23,049 nucleotides of DNA from Pelomyxa schiedti (lineage: Eukaryota; Evosea; Pelobiontida; Pelomyxidae). Shown here piece after piece: positions 9,140 to 23,049 of the stretch. Position numbers and translations under genes: made by a program. Under the pieces are notes generated by a model. The model was not told the origin of the DNA. It ran no database searches and saw nothing but the letters and a program-made list of their open reading frames with translations. The number at the start of each line of letters is the position of its first letter. Position 1 is the stretch's first letter. The stretch lies in NCBI GenBank assembly GCA_020536535.1, contig JAHLWZ010000452.1, forward strand, positions 716-23,764, read 5' to 3'.

Positions 9140-9482
9140 TAGCAACCCATCAAACACAGGATGGGTGTGCCCCAGCAACCAAGCAACACTACCACTAGTG
9201 CCAGCACTAGGCTCTTATCCATCTGTACAAAAACTTACAACAATGAAGAATACATATCTTTTTGTCCTATGGGTTGCGGTTTTTGATTTTAAAGGAAGGC
9301 GTTTCCAGACAAAGGGGGTTAATGACGTTTCAGGGGCTAAGCGGCACCAACCGCAGACACATACCAAGACACGAGATCGAGGCCAAGCCCAAACATTAAA
9401 AAACTGTTTTGTTTCTGAACTACACATGAGTGCGAGGCATCTGGCTTGCAATAAGGGATATTATGAATCCCACCCCACTATC
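9140..9482. other. Stretch without a recognised gene
   Basis: Open frames here are short, unsupported by motifs and in no consistent order. I could not extend the kinase remnant into this part, nor find exons on the minus strand. Confidence 0.4.
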
Positions 9483-9660
9483 CCCAAAAATGCACCACCC
9501 AAATGCTCCCAAGCTGCTCTGCTCCCCAAATGCTTGCTCCCAAACCACCCACTCTTTGCTCCCCCAAATGCTCCCAAATGCGCCTTGCTGCTCCCAAATG
9601 CACCCAAACTGGCAACCCACTCTCCAAATGCACCACCGCTGCTCCCAAAATGCACTGCTG
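9483..9660. repeat. Degenerate CCAAATGC minisatellite
   Basis: The octamer CCAAATGC occurs six times exactly, and twice more with extra A bases, at irregular spacing. The copies are embedded in CTCCC and GCTGCTCCC spacers on a strand with few G bases. The long minus-strand ORF across it (repeated Gly-Ala-Phe-Gly) is a product of the repeat and not evidence of a gene. Period and copy number vary, so it looks like an old, eroded tandem array. Confidence 0.75.
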
Positions 9661-9998
9661 CACTCCAGAAGATTCCTCCCTTAAAGTTGGTGACAATTCT
9701 GCCGTCATGATGAACCCAACTTGGAGCTTGTGCGGTGGTTAGTGCCATCGACCCCTGGGAACGATGTTTGTTGAGGTGATTTCGTTGGCCGTGTGGAACT
9801 GGCTGTACTCTACTGAACTGTACTCTGCCGTACCCAACACAGCCACAACAACCCCACCCATGAACCATGATTCCACCAAGAAGCTATCCACCAACCTAAC
9901 GTTGTTCACATAGTATTGATCAAGAAAGGCTGGGAAGCTAACAATTCAGGTTCATTCTTGAAAGCAAACTACTTGGACATTTATAAACATAGACACAG
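9661..9998. other. Stretch between repeat and SAP-like gene
   Basis: I see no gene. A short imperfect tandem of TGTACTCT-type words lies near 9805-9830. This is the 3' flank of the SAP-like gene; if that gene's last exon is spliced differently, its true end could extend to about 9912. Confidence 0.35.
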
Positions 9999-10831
9999 CT
10001 ACAGCTTGAGGTTTTTACTTGCCAGAGACACAAGCTCAGATTTCTCACTGCAACCAGAAAAGTCAACCCCCGCAGCTTTCAGTTTGGCCTTCAGGTCCTG
10101 TTATAGAAACAAATCATCAGTCCTACACCAAGGAACAAGGGCAAGGGCAAAAACACACCCTGATCGACATTGAAGAAAACTGGTTATGGGAGGCAGACGA
10201 GCCGCTGTCGCCCACATTCGGGTACTCCTCCCTCGGCCTTTTCTGTAGCATTTCAGGCACAAAATCATCAGCAGGTGCTGGGGTGTACTGAGGCGGTGGG
10301 CTTGGTGCTGACCTCAGGTGTGCGCCTGACGCAGCATCCTGATCTGGCTCGTAGATGGGGTTTGTGGGGTACGTAGGATTTATGGGATCCGGCTGGGGAG
10401 GTGGGGCAGAGGTGTTTTCGTCGATGACAGGGTTTGTGGGCTCCGAGTTGGGCTGGTTGCTGTAGCTGAAGCTGTTCTCCATCGGTACCTCTGATGGGTG
10501 CCTCGTGGCTTGTTCTGGTGGTTGTGGTTGCGTTTGCGGTTGCGATTGTTGAGGTTGTGGTTGCTCAGCTGGGGTGGTTGTATCATGCCTGAATAACAAC
10601 AGTTTGTTTTTTTGTATTGGTTGTTGGTGGAGTTAATTAATATGAATAATAGCCGTTGTTGTTTTGGTTTGAGGGTGCACACTGCTTGAGGAGGCTGATT
10701 AATTCAGATTTCTCTGTGCAACCAACGAAATTGACGTGCAGTGCTTTCAGTTTCTCCTTTATCTCCCTTATGCTCATGTTGCTGTACGCATTGCTCGCGG
10801 CCGACGTGCCGACGTTCTCGTACGAGTCCAT
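9999..10831 (-). CDS. Protein with SAP-like motifs at both ends
   Basis: Exons on the minus strand: 10831-10683, 10588-10159 and 10097-9999, giving 225 residues. Both termini carry the same unit. The N-terminal copy has YENVG, then MSIREIKEKLKALHVNF and GCTEKSEL; the C-terminal copy has YPNVG, then MSIRDLKAKLKAAGVDF and GCSEKSEL. These resemble the SAP-like helix-turn-helix found near RING proteins such as RNF34, where it binds nucleic acid or protein. Between them is a Pro/Gln/Ser/Asn-rich linker of about 140 residues. The flanking residues are also repeated, so the ends arose by internal duplication. The second copy stops soon after the motif. A possible donor inside its last exon (a GC-type gcaagt) would give a different C-terminus, so the end is less sure than the rest. 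A nuclear role is inference. Confidence 0.75.
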
Positions 10832-10969
10832 TCGTTCAACCGTCGATTCCCACTTTGTTTTTTTCCTGTTTTCTCAGATGAAAAACCCGAAACGGCAGAA
10901 GAAAAGCAGGGAAAAATGTCAAACCATCTTGGATTTCCCAGACAACCACGAGAAATTCGAATGAAATTT

Positions 10970-12950
<1,981 letters not shown>

Positions 12951-13071
12951 GGTTCGTAGGCAATTTACGAAGATCGGTATCGCACGCAATTGTTTCTTTC
13001 AGGATTAATTAGCTTGCTCAATATTGCTGCTAAGTCCTCCCCGAAGAATCTAAGTCCTGGAGGAGGGTGCT
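12951..13071. promoter_or_regulatory. Short divergent promoter, RuvB-like 2 and RasGEF
   Basis: Only 121 bp separate the RuvB-like 2 start codon from the most likely RasGEF start codon. The region must serve both, unless RasGEF begins further downstream or has an untranslated exon. I recognise no specific factor site. Confidence 0.4.
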
Positions 13072-15149
13072 ATGCACTGTGATTCCTCTGATCTGGAAAG
13101 ATGTAACCAGGGGACCTGTCTGGAGATCATATTTCTGCTAAATCATAACCCAAGCAGGCCAAATGAGCAAGCCACGGGACTCCGAGGTGTGCCAAAACCG
13201 AAACGGCACTCCAAGTTGGGTGCACTGGTGGATTTAGCTATAGGAATTTGATTTTAATCGTGTCCAACATGTTCTTTACCCAAATAAGCCGTAACCAATG
13301 AAAGAGTCACGTGATTTTACGTGATGGAAAGGTGTTAATGGCACCAAGTGTGGAGCACCTCATTTTTCTCATGTTCATCGATGGTTGGTTGAACCCTCCT
13401 CCTGACTCCCACAGTTATTGTTACGAGTCTATAAAGGACTGACTCGAAAAAGGTGAAGAAAGAAGATTACTGCTGGATAAGAATCTCTTCCTTGCGGAAT
13501 TTTTCTTATCATATCAACAAATCACCACCCAGCACAAAGTATTTGATTTGTTGGTAAAGAGGTTTTTGATCCTCTCAATAGTTTTTCTGCTGCCTAATGT
13601 CCCTTAAAGCTTCATGGAACGGGATTCGACTGTGTCACCTACGGCTCAAGAGGAACAAACGAGGTTTGCTTCCTTCTTAGACTAAACATATTCAACTTGT
13701 GTCAAGAATTCTTCATGCACTCAAAACGTGGCTGTCTCTTGTGCCTGAGGACTTCACAGAAAGTTCGGAACACTGTTCTTTAAAAACCTAACCCTTTGTG
13801 GTAGACTGCCCAAATGCACTCGTTGAACTACTGAAGTGGCGCGATTGTGCTACGACTCTAATGTGCACTCCCCAAAATCGATCTGCTTCATCACACAGCA
13901 TCCTTTTGCAACTGCCACAAGAAGTTCGGAGAGAAATTTGCCTTTCTATGAGGGATCTACTGGAAATATCGCTCAAATTTTCGGAATTTTTCCTAGATTT
14001 GAAGGTGTTTATCCACCACCGCTGTGCTCACCCTCAATGGAACGCTTTTTCATCGTCAATTGCCTCTCAAATGTATATTTCTCAGTCCTTCAGTTATTCT
14101 CATTTTTTCGCAAATAGATTCCGCATCCCTCCTAAGGCTTCAGCCTTTAATCTTCCTGTACAATATGAATGTTACTCGCCCCAAGAGCCATTCTCCCAAC
14201 CTCTTCTTGAACTCATGGAACCTCACGAGTGTGCCTGGCATATCACTTGTGTCACAGGAGAGATTTATCGAAGAATTCAAGTCAAAGAATTTGCACACCA
14301 GGGTTGGATGCGACCGACTAGGCAAACCGATTGTCCCCATATTACAATTATGCTGAATACTTCCAACGCAGTATGTTACAGCAGAGTTTTCTTTTCTGAG
14401 CCCCTTTCTACAAGATTTCCTACTGGGTATGCCGATATGTATTGTCAAAATCCACCATTGACCAAAGAGTCTCTGCTCTGGCAAAGGTGATTGACCTTGC
14501 AGATAATCTCTTGAAGATAAACAATGTATTTTCTTCCATGGCAGTGGTGGCTGGGGTTAACCTTGTGAGCCTACGGAGATTGAAGAAAACTTTGGCCAAG
14601 GTACTTGGTTGTGGGCAGATGTTCGTTTTGTCCTAACACTGTTTCTGAAGTTACCCAAGAAGTCACAAAAGAGAATGGAGTACCTCTTTAATCTGATAGA
14701 TCCTAAATTTAGCAGCCGTTCACTTCGAAACTTTATCCGCGCTGCCAAACCTCCTTGTCTGCCATACCTGTGTAAGTACCCCCTAACAAGTTCAAGTCAT
14801 TGATGAACACCAAAACACAATCACAATGGCAAACACAACTACAACAGGTCTCTATCTCACCGACATCGTCTTCATAATGGACGGCGATCCTGATACCATA
14901 GGAACACAAGTCAACTTTGCCAAGTGCCGAATGTTCTCAACAGTAATCCGAGAAATTCTCACCTTGCAGCAAATACCCTTCACACCCCCGCCAATGTACC
15001 AACACCCACACCACAGAAGCAGCTCCGGTAATAGTAACAGCACCAACCGTGACCTGGTGCAACAAATGTTACTCTCCACAACGCACGGTTCTGAAGAAGA
15101 AATGTACAAACTCTCTCTGCTCCGTGAACCACGAGCCCAACACCTATAG
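13072..15149 (+). CDS. RasGEF with N-terminal RasGEFN domain
   Basis: Proposed exons: 13072-13227, 13305-13413, 13453-13561, 13610-13631, 13681-13762, 13805-14370, 14415-14600, 14651-14771 and 14848-15149, giving about 550 residues in frame. The RasGEFN part shows VILRDGKVLMAPSVEHL, FLAEFFLSYQQITTQHK and HIQLVSRILHALKTWLSLV. The Cdc25-type catalytic part shows ELMEPHECAWHIT, IQVKEF, ISYWVCRYVLS, INNVFSSMAVVAGVN with RLKKT, PPCLPYL, and LYLTDIVFIMDGDPD. Such proteins load GTP onto Ras or Rap; which one is not readable here. Less certain points: the first exon (weak, chosen because it joins in phase 0) and the part 14005-14117, which stays open but contains a good acceptor and may hide an intron. 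The C-terminal tail is Ser/Pro/His-rich. Confidence 0.9.
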
Positions 15150-15324
15150 ACCTCCTCTTCCTTAATGATTGGCAACCAAAAAAAAAACGAATTCCAAGGC
15201 ACAAGAGTGAAAAGAGAAAAATAACAAATTACGATACAATCGTTGTGTGGATGGTTTTTTCACTCATAAGCGCCTGATGGTGGTAAAGTTATTTTCTTCT
15301 TGGTGCTGCCACCTATGTACGGAA

Positions 15325-17290
15325 TTAATTTTGGGAATGGTGAATAGCATTTGAGGAATGCACACTGTGGGCCTCCCCTCCAATCATGCTGTATACAGGG
15401 TGTGGGGCTTCTACCGTCCGGGATTTGTTTGTTGTTGTGGACTTTGCAGGCTCATATGAGGCATGGCTAGGGCGTAGAGCATCGTTGATTTGTTGAACTG
15501 TGAACTCTTCTGGTCCTCTAATCTCAAACTACATCTGAATTAATGATGGAATAATCGTGGGTGTAAACATTTTTGGCCAAGTTAATGCCTGCAACGGAAA
15601 TTTCTTTTGAGACTGTGGGTTTAACTGTAGAATAGACCATTCCTAAATTACATTAAAGAAGGTTTGGAGAGGGAACGTAGTTACTCATTTTAGCTGGTGA
15701 TTTATCGGGACAACAGTAGATGAACACTAATATTATAGTTAGCCACATCGATGGAAAGCAGGCTTACGGGATTTAGGTGCTAATGCCGAAGGTGACATAA
15801 AATTGTAAAGGTAAAATCTTGGTTCTGTGGTAATAATCCGGGATCCCACTGATCCAACTGGAATTGAGCCTGTGTATGCAGCAACAATTTCTTCTGGGTC
15901 TTCAGTCACTTGCTTTTTTTTTTTTGTTATTAGGTTACAGGATAATTCGGGTCATACAAGTTCAATGAAGTTAATTGTATTTGTCTTGTACTGTGATAAT
16001 GCTGTGGTGGCACTAGAGGAAAGTGGAAGTTTCACGGTGTGATAGCCACCAATGCCATCAACCCTCACATGTTCTTCTTGCACAGGTCTAGAGGCTGATG
16101 GTGATGTCGATAATTCACCTGGGAATGTAAAAAAAAAAACCTAAAAGAGTGAACAACTGACCTGTGTTCATGTATTCAAATTTTGCTGCAAGGCCAGAAA
16201 CACCTGAAGAAGTCGAGGTTGAAACACTGGAGAGAGGGGGAGCTGAAGCAAGTTGAAGTCAGTATTAAGAATGCAACGACTAGGAAACGGTAACTTGCCT
16301 GGTTTGGCAATTGCACTTGGAGCTTTTGTTGTCTTCGGAGAAGCTGGAGTGGTACTAGAGGAACCAACTGAGGGTTTCCTATCAACGGGACTCAAAGACC
16401 GGGTTTTGTCTGACGCAGTGCCAGATGGTGAGGTGGTAGAAGTACTACTGGATCTAAGTTTTCTACTTGCAGCCTCCTCTTGTTCTCTACGAGCCTGAGC
16501 TTCCATTTCATTCTGAGATATTTGTGGTGTTTGTGAAAGGAAGATATAAGAAAAACCGCACCAATTTTTCTATTTGTTTCTCCCTTTCACTGAGGCACTT
16601 CACTGGCTTTTTGGACTCCAGATATGAGGTCCAGTTGAATTCCTGGGAAAAGAAATTACTTGAGACTCCAATATCACTCACTAACAGCAATCTTATCAAA
16701 GCGAAAGTCGTCAATAAAACTGCCGCCAAGATTGTGTTTAAGAGGCGAAGTAGTGGCTGCATACACTAGTTTATCAGCAATCTAGGTTAGACAGCATTAG
16801 ACATTGGTTTTTTTTATTAAACATTGCTCACGGGAGCCCTGTCTGGGACAAACGAGATAAAGAACCACTGCGAATCAGATTTCCGAAATAATATGTAACA
16901 AGCTTCAGTCTCAGAGACAAGTTCACGCAAAGCATTGAAGTCTACCTCAAATCGGGTTTGTTAAAATGGGAAAATAAGTAAAAACAAGGAAATGCACACC
17001 CACCATTCTCTACAGAGTTTGTCTTCTCACGTTTTGAGTCAACATCACACGTTTCTACGCAAGACGAGAGAACCCAAATGAGCACACGGCGAGAAAAGGG
17101 AGGAAAAAGAGGAAAGGCTGGGAACCGTCTTTTATTCGTATCTTTATCACTCTCACTGTCCCTGTGCTTGGCTTTTGTACCTCCCACAGATCACCCAAGC
17201 CACGAGAAACTACAAAACGCCCATGAGGTTCTTGTTTTTTTTTTTTGTGTTTGTGGTCTTCCTACTTGGTATCGCTGTAGCAGATGACAT
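15325..17290 (-). CDS. TWF: Twinfilin (two ADF-H domains)
   Basis: Thirteen exons on the minus strand: 17290-17266, 17209-17126, 17054-17014, 16945-16823, 16781-16686, 16642-16562, 16512-16299, 16242-16162, 16118-15958, 15912-15768, 15726-15685, 15642-15569 and 15528-15325. They give 456 residues (about 350 in animals). ADF-H domain 1 shows TGTVRVIKIRIKD, ACYILFRKSDSQWFFISF and KLVYAATTSPLKHNLG. The linker starts WTSYLESKKPVKCLSEREKQ, as in animal twinfilins, then is lengthened by a Ser/Thr/Pro-rich stretch. Domain 2 shows VDGIGGYHTVKLPLS, EDPEEIVAAY, EPRFYLYNF, LFIYCCPDKSPAKMRMVY and NFEIRGPEEFT. Twinfilin sequesters ADP-actin monomers and caps or uncaps filament ends. The basic capping-protein-binding tail of animal twinfilin is not evident. 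One intron, 16243-16298, is GC-AG. The weakest junction is between exons 2 and 3. Confidence 0.94.
16243..16298 (-). other. GC-AG intron in twinfilin
   Basis: On the coding strand the exon ends CCAG and the intron begins gcaagt, ending cttcag, 56 nt. No GT donor nearby gives the phase 1 join needed to reach the following exon, which leads into the conserved second ADF-H domain. GC donors with this context are the known minor class of U2-type introns. Confidence 0.75.
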
Positions 17291-17485
17291 TACTTGCCGG
17301 ATGCTTGTGTACCGTCAAACGAAAAAAAAACCTTTTTTCTTCTTCCCAATTTTGCGGAGAAAAAAAACTCGTTGCTGAGTGGCGACGGACCCAGGTTACA
17401 CCGAAAAATGGGATAACGGATTATGGTAATAGTATCTTCAAACACAAAAAGCCTATACTGGGTGGACTGTTACTTTGGAATGTAC

Positions 17486-20400
17486 TCAACCCTTGGTGGG
17501 TAGGTAGGTCTTGACTATGTTCTCGAGTGAGCCTTTGCGAGCAGTCATCATACCCCGGAATTCAGGTGATTGGACAAGTGCTGTCCGCTCTGCATTTATC
17601 ACTATGGAATGTTAGTTATGTGGTAGCACTGGCAGGGGTTGCTTACTCTTTAGTAGGAGCCAGTCCCGGGATTCCGGAGTGAGAGGGAATCTGGGAGATT
17701 CCGGCATGAAAGGTGGGTAAGGTGATATTCCGGCCTTGTTGGCCACGCAAATATTATAACAAGCGGTCTTGGAGGTAGCTTGATCTACTAGAGGCTCCAC
17801 GACAAAAAAAGAATCTGGAGAATCTGTAAGGGAAATCCAGTAAAAAAGAAATTGTACGATTAAAATGAGATGTGAGAAGTTTGGGAGAAAACGTGTCGTT
17901 TTGATCTGCCCGCTCCTTGAAAATAATAACAATCTGAGGTATGTTAGAAGGAGAAAAACCCAAGAAAAGAAAGGAAACATACAACATCATTCCCGATATG
18001 TCTCTTTCTTTCAACGCGTTGCAAGTCATCAGGTTGAAAGGGAAGATATGTAGAAACCTAGTAAAATGAATGAAAACAAAGAAATGGAGGCAATGGTCGC
18101 ACATGAAACATTATTTCGTATCCTCGGAATTGTATATACACAGACTTTTTACCAGTTGTGCCAGCTAAAATGGTTAAGTCAAACACAGATATTTGCTCAA
18201 GTATAAATTACTCTTTGCATCAAGCCCAGCACGGTATTTCTCCCAGTTGCACAGGTATACCTTGTCACCAATGAACCTGAGAAATTCCTTGTACTGGGGT
18301 GATCCATCATGATGAACTGTAAATTGGAAAAATTGGTGGGTTCCCCTTCCCAATTTTGCTCTCGCTTACGGTTACTAAAGATTTCGTTTTCATCATGCTG
18401 GTTTGCTTTAACATAAATAATCCCAAATTTGTAAGCTTTCACTGAGCTTCGCTCTTCAAAGTTCAGTAAATCTTTAACCAGGGCAGGGGACTTCACTTTC
18501 ATAATCTTCGAACTGCCACTACAGGAGAAAATACCGTAAGTTTTTTTTAGACTATTACTTGTATTTTAAAAACATTATCAGTGCAGATAAACCTCAATTT
18601 TAAAATAGAAGATGTTATGGTTTTAATAGTGTCCCGGGAGTGCACAAGATATCTGGCAGTTGTCTGAAAGACGATGAGACAAAGAAAAAAGTTGTGAAGA
18701 AATACTTTTTTGTTGAATAGAAGAACTCGCTTGGTTGTATCACGTTCTTTGTCAACATCTTGAATAGCAATGATGACAGGTGAAGTGTTATCTTCCATAC
18801 AAACATACAACTCGTGTGCTATGAGGGCAATGGTGAGCTAGAATAATACATCAAAGACAATGTTACGTGATTCAGCAAAGAAAGCTTTATAAAATAAAAA
18901 GTAGCGATGGGGGTCAACAAAGCCCTGAGGATCTTGATTTTGTGTATGTGTTACAGAATTCTGATCGAATTCAATTATAAATGCGCCATTTCCTCTGCAA
19001 GTGAGATCCATGGGGGGCACTCCGTTTTTTTCGATGTTTGGTTCTGATCCCTATGGATGCATATCATTTGGTGGTCAGAGCGTGGAGATTCTTACTGTCC
19101 ATGTTTCTCCTTCCTCTGTGGTGCTTGTCCAGTAGTCGGTTACAGACCCATCCCAAGGGGATGTCTCAAGTACTCTGATGTATTTGACAAGTTCATCTGT
19201 ATTGTAGACCATCCTATTACGGGTGAAAAATGGCAACGGAAACTTATTGCAGACTGGTTAGGTAGATGAGGGTGTCCAGAGGGGGGTTTGGCATGTGCCT
19301 TGGTATCTGATGATGATGATTTCAACAAAAACCCTTTCAGTTTCATCTTGGAGGATGGAGCGGGTGGGGTCCCAGGTGCAGCCGCAGATGATGACATTGC
19401 ACCAGAAACAAGACCCGTACCTCCCTGTATTTCCTGTGAAGATAAGTGTCTTTTTCATTAAGAGTGTAGTGTTTAAACCTTGAACAAATTTGAGTCCTGC
19501 ACGTTTTAGGAGCAGTTTAGGGAAAAAGAAGAAAAAAACTGAGTACACACGGCGGGTTGATGCTCCTCTGTGGTGGGAGTTGGTGAATTAGCACTTGTGT
19601 GAGCTGATAAAGATAGTGGGGCAGACGCATTGCTAGGGGTGGGTTCTGCAGGACTCACAGAAATTGCAGGTGTGTCTGAAGATTTGCGTGTGGGAGTGGG
19701 AGACGAGTCTGTTCTATTTTGAACAGCCTGTTCATTAGGTTTTTGAACTTTAGCTATGGGATACAATTAGATATCTCAGATTCCAGGAGATAGGTACCAT
19801 CGTCATCTCGTTTAGATTGCCCAAGAACAAATCCTGATGTTGGCCTCGTCTGAAGAGTTTTTCTGGAAAGCCAGCCCTGATTTGCATCATTTGGAGGTGG
19901 TATGCTCTCTGTGTCATCCCCAGGTGGAGCAATAAAAAGTTCGTTGTGTGGAGGTGGTATGTTTTCGGTGTTGGAAGTTTCTGATGTTGAAGGAGGTGGT
20001 ATGGGTTCGGCGTTATTTGGGGGTGGTATTGGTGTTTGCTCTGATGTGATAGGCCGAGGTGATGTTGAGGTACCAGAAGAAGTAACTGGCTGGTTTTCTG
20101 GTGGGGTTGAAGGGTTCAGTTGAGGTTCGCCTGGTGGTGGAGTTATTTGTATAATTTCTGGTGCCTGTGAGGGAGGGAGTTGAGAGGGTATGGGAACATC
20201 TAAAGGTGGTGCAACAGAGCATTCACCGGTAGAAGGTGGAGAAGTGAGTGATGGGTCTTTTGGTGTGTCGGGTGCAGAAATTAGATCATTTCCTTGTGGG
20301 GCTTCCTTGACATCCTCTTCACCCAAGTCAAAGTCATCAAGTCCTTCTATCTATAGGGAAAGGAAGGGAGGTTAGCAAATATACAGACTAGATGGAGCTT

Positions 20401-20873
20401 GCCTGGGGGAGATCAGCAAACAGGTCGTCAAGAGATTTTACTTAGAAAATGGTTAATAGTGTAGCTCAAAGCTATAGAACATACAAGCAGAATTCTTTTT
20501 CACAAGTTCTTCCCGGTGGTCGATTAGTTGCTTGGCATGCACAAAGTTGATGAAAAATGGCTTGTTAATAAGTAGGGGCAAGTTCATTTCTATCAGCTGT
20601 GCTCCATTTACCCCCTAGGCCCAAAATTTCTAGTAAGCAATAATTACCCCAGCTCAAATCCCAAAAAACAAAGAAACAAGTATGTTGCCTTTCTAAGAAA
20701 AACAAAAAAAAAAAAAAAAACAAAGTAAAATGCCAAAGCACAGGCACATCACAGGCAAAACACACCGAGAACTTTTCAGCATGCTCCACAAAATGAGGCC
20801 CCAGGGACTTGACCCACGTAACCACCTGTGCCTCGCTCCACGTCCGGGGATCCCCTCCACTTGTCAATGACAT
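17486..20873 (-). CDS. SAM-domain Rap GTPase-activating protein
   Basis: Seventeen exons on the minus strand: 20873-20766, 20614-20485, 20440-20403, 20350-19798, 19753-19551, 19433-19327 (end uncertain), 19213-19096, 19050-18867, 18818-18706, 18663-18593, 18518-18370, 18316-18212, 18164-18103, 18057-17983, 17933-17858, 17823-17647 and 17601-17486; about 794 residues. The N-terminus is a SAM domain (WSEAQVVTWVKSLG, NGAQLIEM, VHAKQLIDHREELVKK). A Pro/Ser/Thr-rich linker of about 270 residues follows. The Rap/Ran-GAP domain shows YKFGIIYVKANQHDENEI, EFLRFIGDKVYLCNWEKYRAGL, YEIMFHVSTYLPF and RKRHIGNDVV, whose Asn (about residue 670) is the catalytic asparagine thumb. The end, NAERTALVQSPEFRGM, matches the SIPA1 family. 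It should switch off Rap; SAM suggests oligomerisation or targeting. Intron 20351-20402 is GC-AG. Confidence 0.93.
20351..20402 (-). other. GC-AG intron in SAM-RapGAP
   Basis: The exon ends CCCCAG and the intron begins gcaagc and ends ccctatag, 52 nt, with gctaacc upstream of the acceptor. It joins phase 0 to the next exon (EGLDDFDLGEEDV). No GT donor in the short exon keeps the frame. Confidence 0.8.
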
Positions 20874-21242
20874 GTTGTTGTTGTGGTTTGCTACTGCTGT
20901 GTGTTAGTGCCTGGTGTGGTGTTGATGATATGATTGGTGCTCTTGGTGGGCGCCTTTTCCAGAAAGGATTGTGGGTCTCAGTCTCCCCTGGTCTCTTTTG
21001 CCAATTGCTCCTCCCTAAGGGGCCTTTGGTTGTCGAGAGCGTCGGGGTGTTATTTCGCTTTTTAATTTTGTTTTTTCCTTCCTGCCCCAAAGACTTTGTG
21101 TTTTCAAAACGAGAAAAACGAGAACGTCTCGAAAATCATTTTATTGTATTCAGATGGGTGCAGTGAGTGAAACTTATTTTGCCATGAGTGTGGATTATTT
21201 GAAGAGTGTTTGTTTATGTAGTGTATTTACTCTTGTGCTAGT
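20874..21242. other. Intergenic stretch between RapGAP and TMEM181-like genes
   Basis: These 369 bp hold the promoter side of the RapGAP gene and the 3' end of the TMEM181-like gene. A pyrimidine-rich part near 21054-21080 is the only notable feature. Open frames on both strands lack motifs and I reject them as genes. Confidence 0.45.

Positions 21243-23049
<1,807 letters not shown>

Noticed and set aside
9461-9868. Minus-strand ORF with repeated Gly-Ala-Phe-Gly.
   Set aside because: Created by the CCAAATGC minisatellite; no start context, splice sites or known motif.
17222-17379. Plus-strand ORF starting with a convincing-looking signal peptide (MRFLFFFFVFVVFLL).
   Set aside because: The Phe run is the complement of an A run in the first twinfilin intron. 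The ORF overlaps the twinfilin start exon and has no continuation.

Overview
The window is gene-dense nuclear DNA from a eukaryote, almost certainly unicellular. Every recognisable gene is conserved across eukaryotes and broken by many very short spliceosomal introns. I placed about 83 introns by reading; most are 38-60 nt, the shortest 34 nt and the longest 182 nt, and many have a CTAAC-like branch motif near the acceptor. Exon phases agree at every junction I use, which is the main support for the models. Twinfilin, SAM-RapGAP, RasGEF, a WH2 domain, TMEM181 and RBM42 together suggest Amorphea, perhaps an amoebozoan. That lineage call is inference. I saw no bacterial, viral, transposon, tRNA or rRNA gene.

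Left part (1-8100): a three-WW, two-C2 protein (+, 425-2565) faces an RBM42-type RRM protein (-, 2620-3875) with only 54 bp between stop codons. Then come three neighbouring ubiquitin/NEDD8-pathway genes: a DCN1-like neddylation factor with two CUE-like domains (+, 4118-5339), a UBC6/UBE2J-type E2 that lacks the usual membrane anchor (-, 5480-6638), and a very GC-rich gene that appears to fuse a verprolin-type WH2 domain to a RING and TRAF-type zinc fingers (-, 6733-8099).

Middle (8100-10000): the emptiest part. It holds a possible small basic ORF (-), a broken protein-kinase C-lobe remnant (+, 8743-9139) and a degenerate CCAAATGC minisatellite (9483-9660).

Right part (10000-23049): a protein with two SAP-like motifs at its two ends (-, 9999-10831), RuvB-like 2 (-, 10970-12950), a RasGEF (+, 13072-15149, sharing a short divergent promoter with RuvB-like 2), twinfilin (-, 15325-17290), a SAM-domain RapGAP (-, 17486-20873) and the C-terminal part of a TMEM181/Wntless-type membrane protein (-, 21243 to beyond the window), whose upstream intron contains a long TG/CA microsatellite. 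RasGEF, RapGAP, twinfilin and the WH2 gene put several small-GTPase and actin regulators in one stretch. Two introns use GC-AG instead of GT-AG borders. Several apparent frameshifts turned out to be short introns and are listed as rejected.
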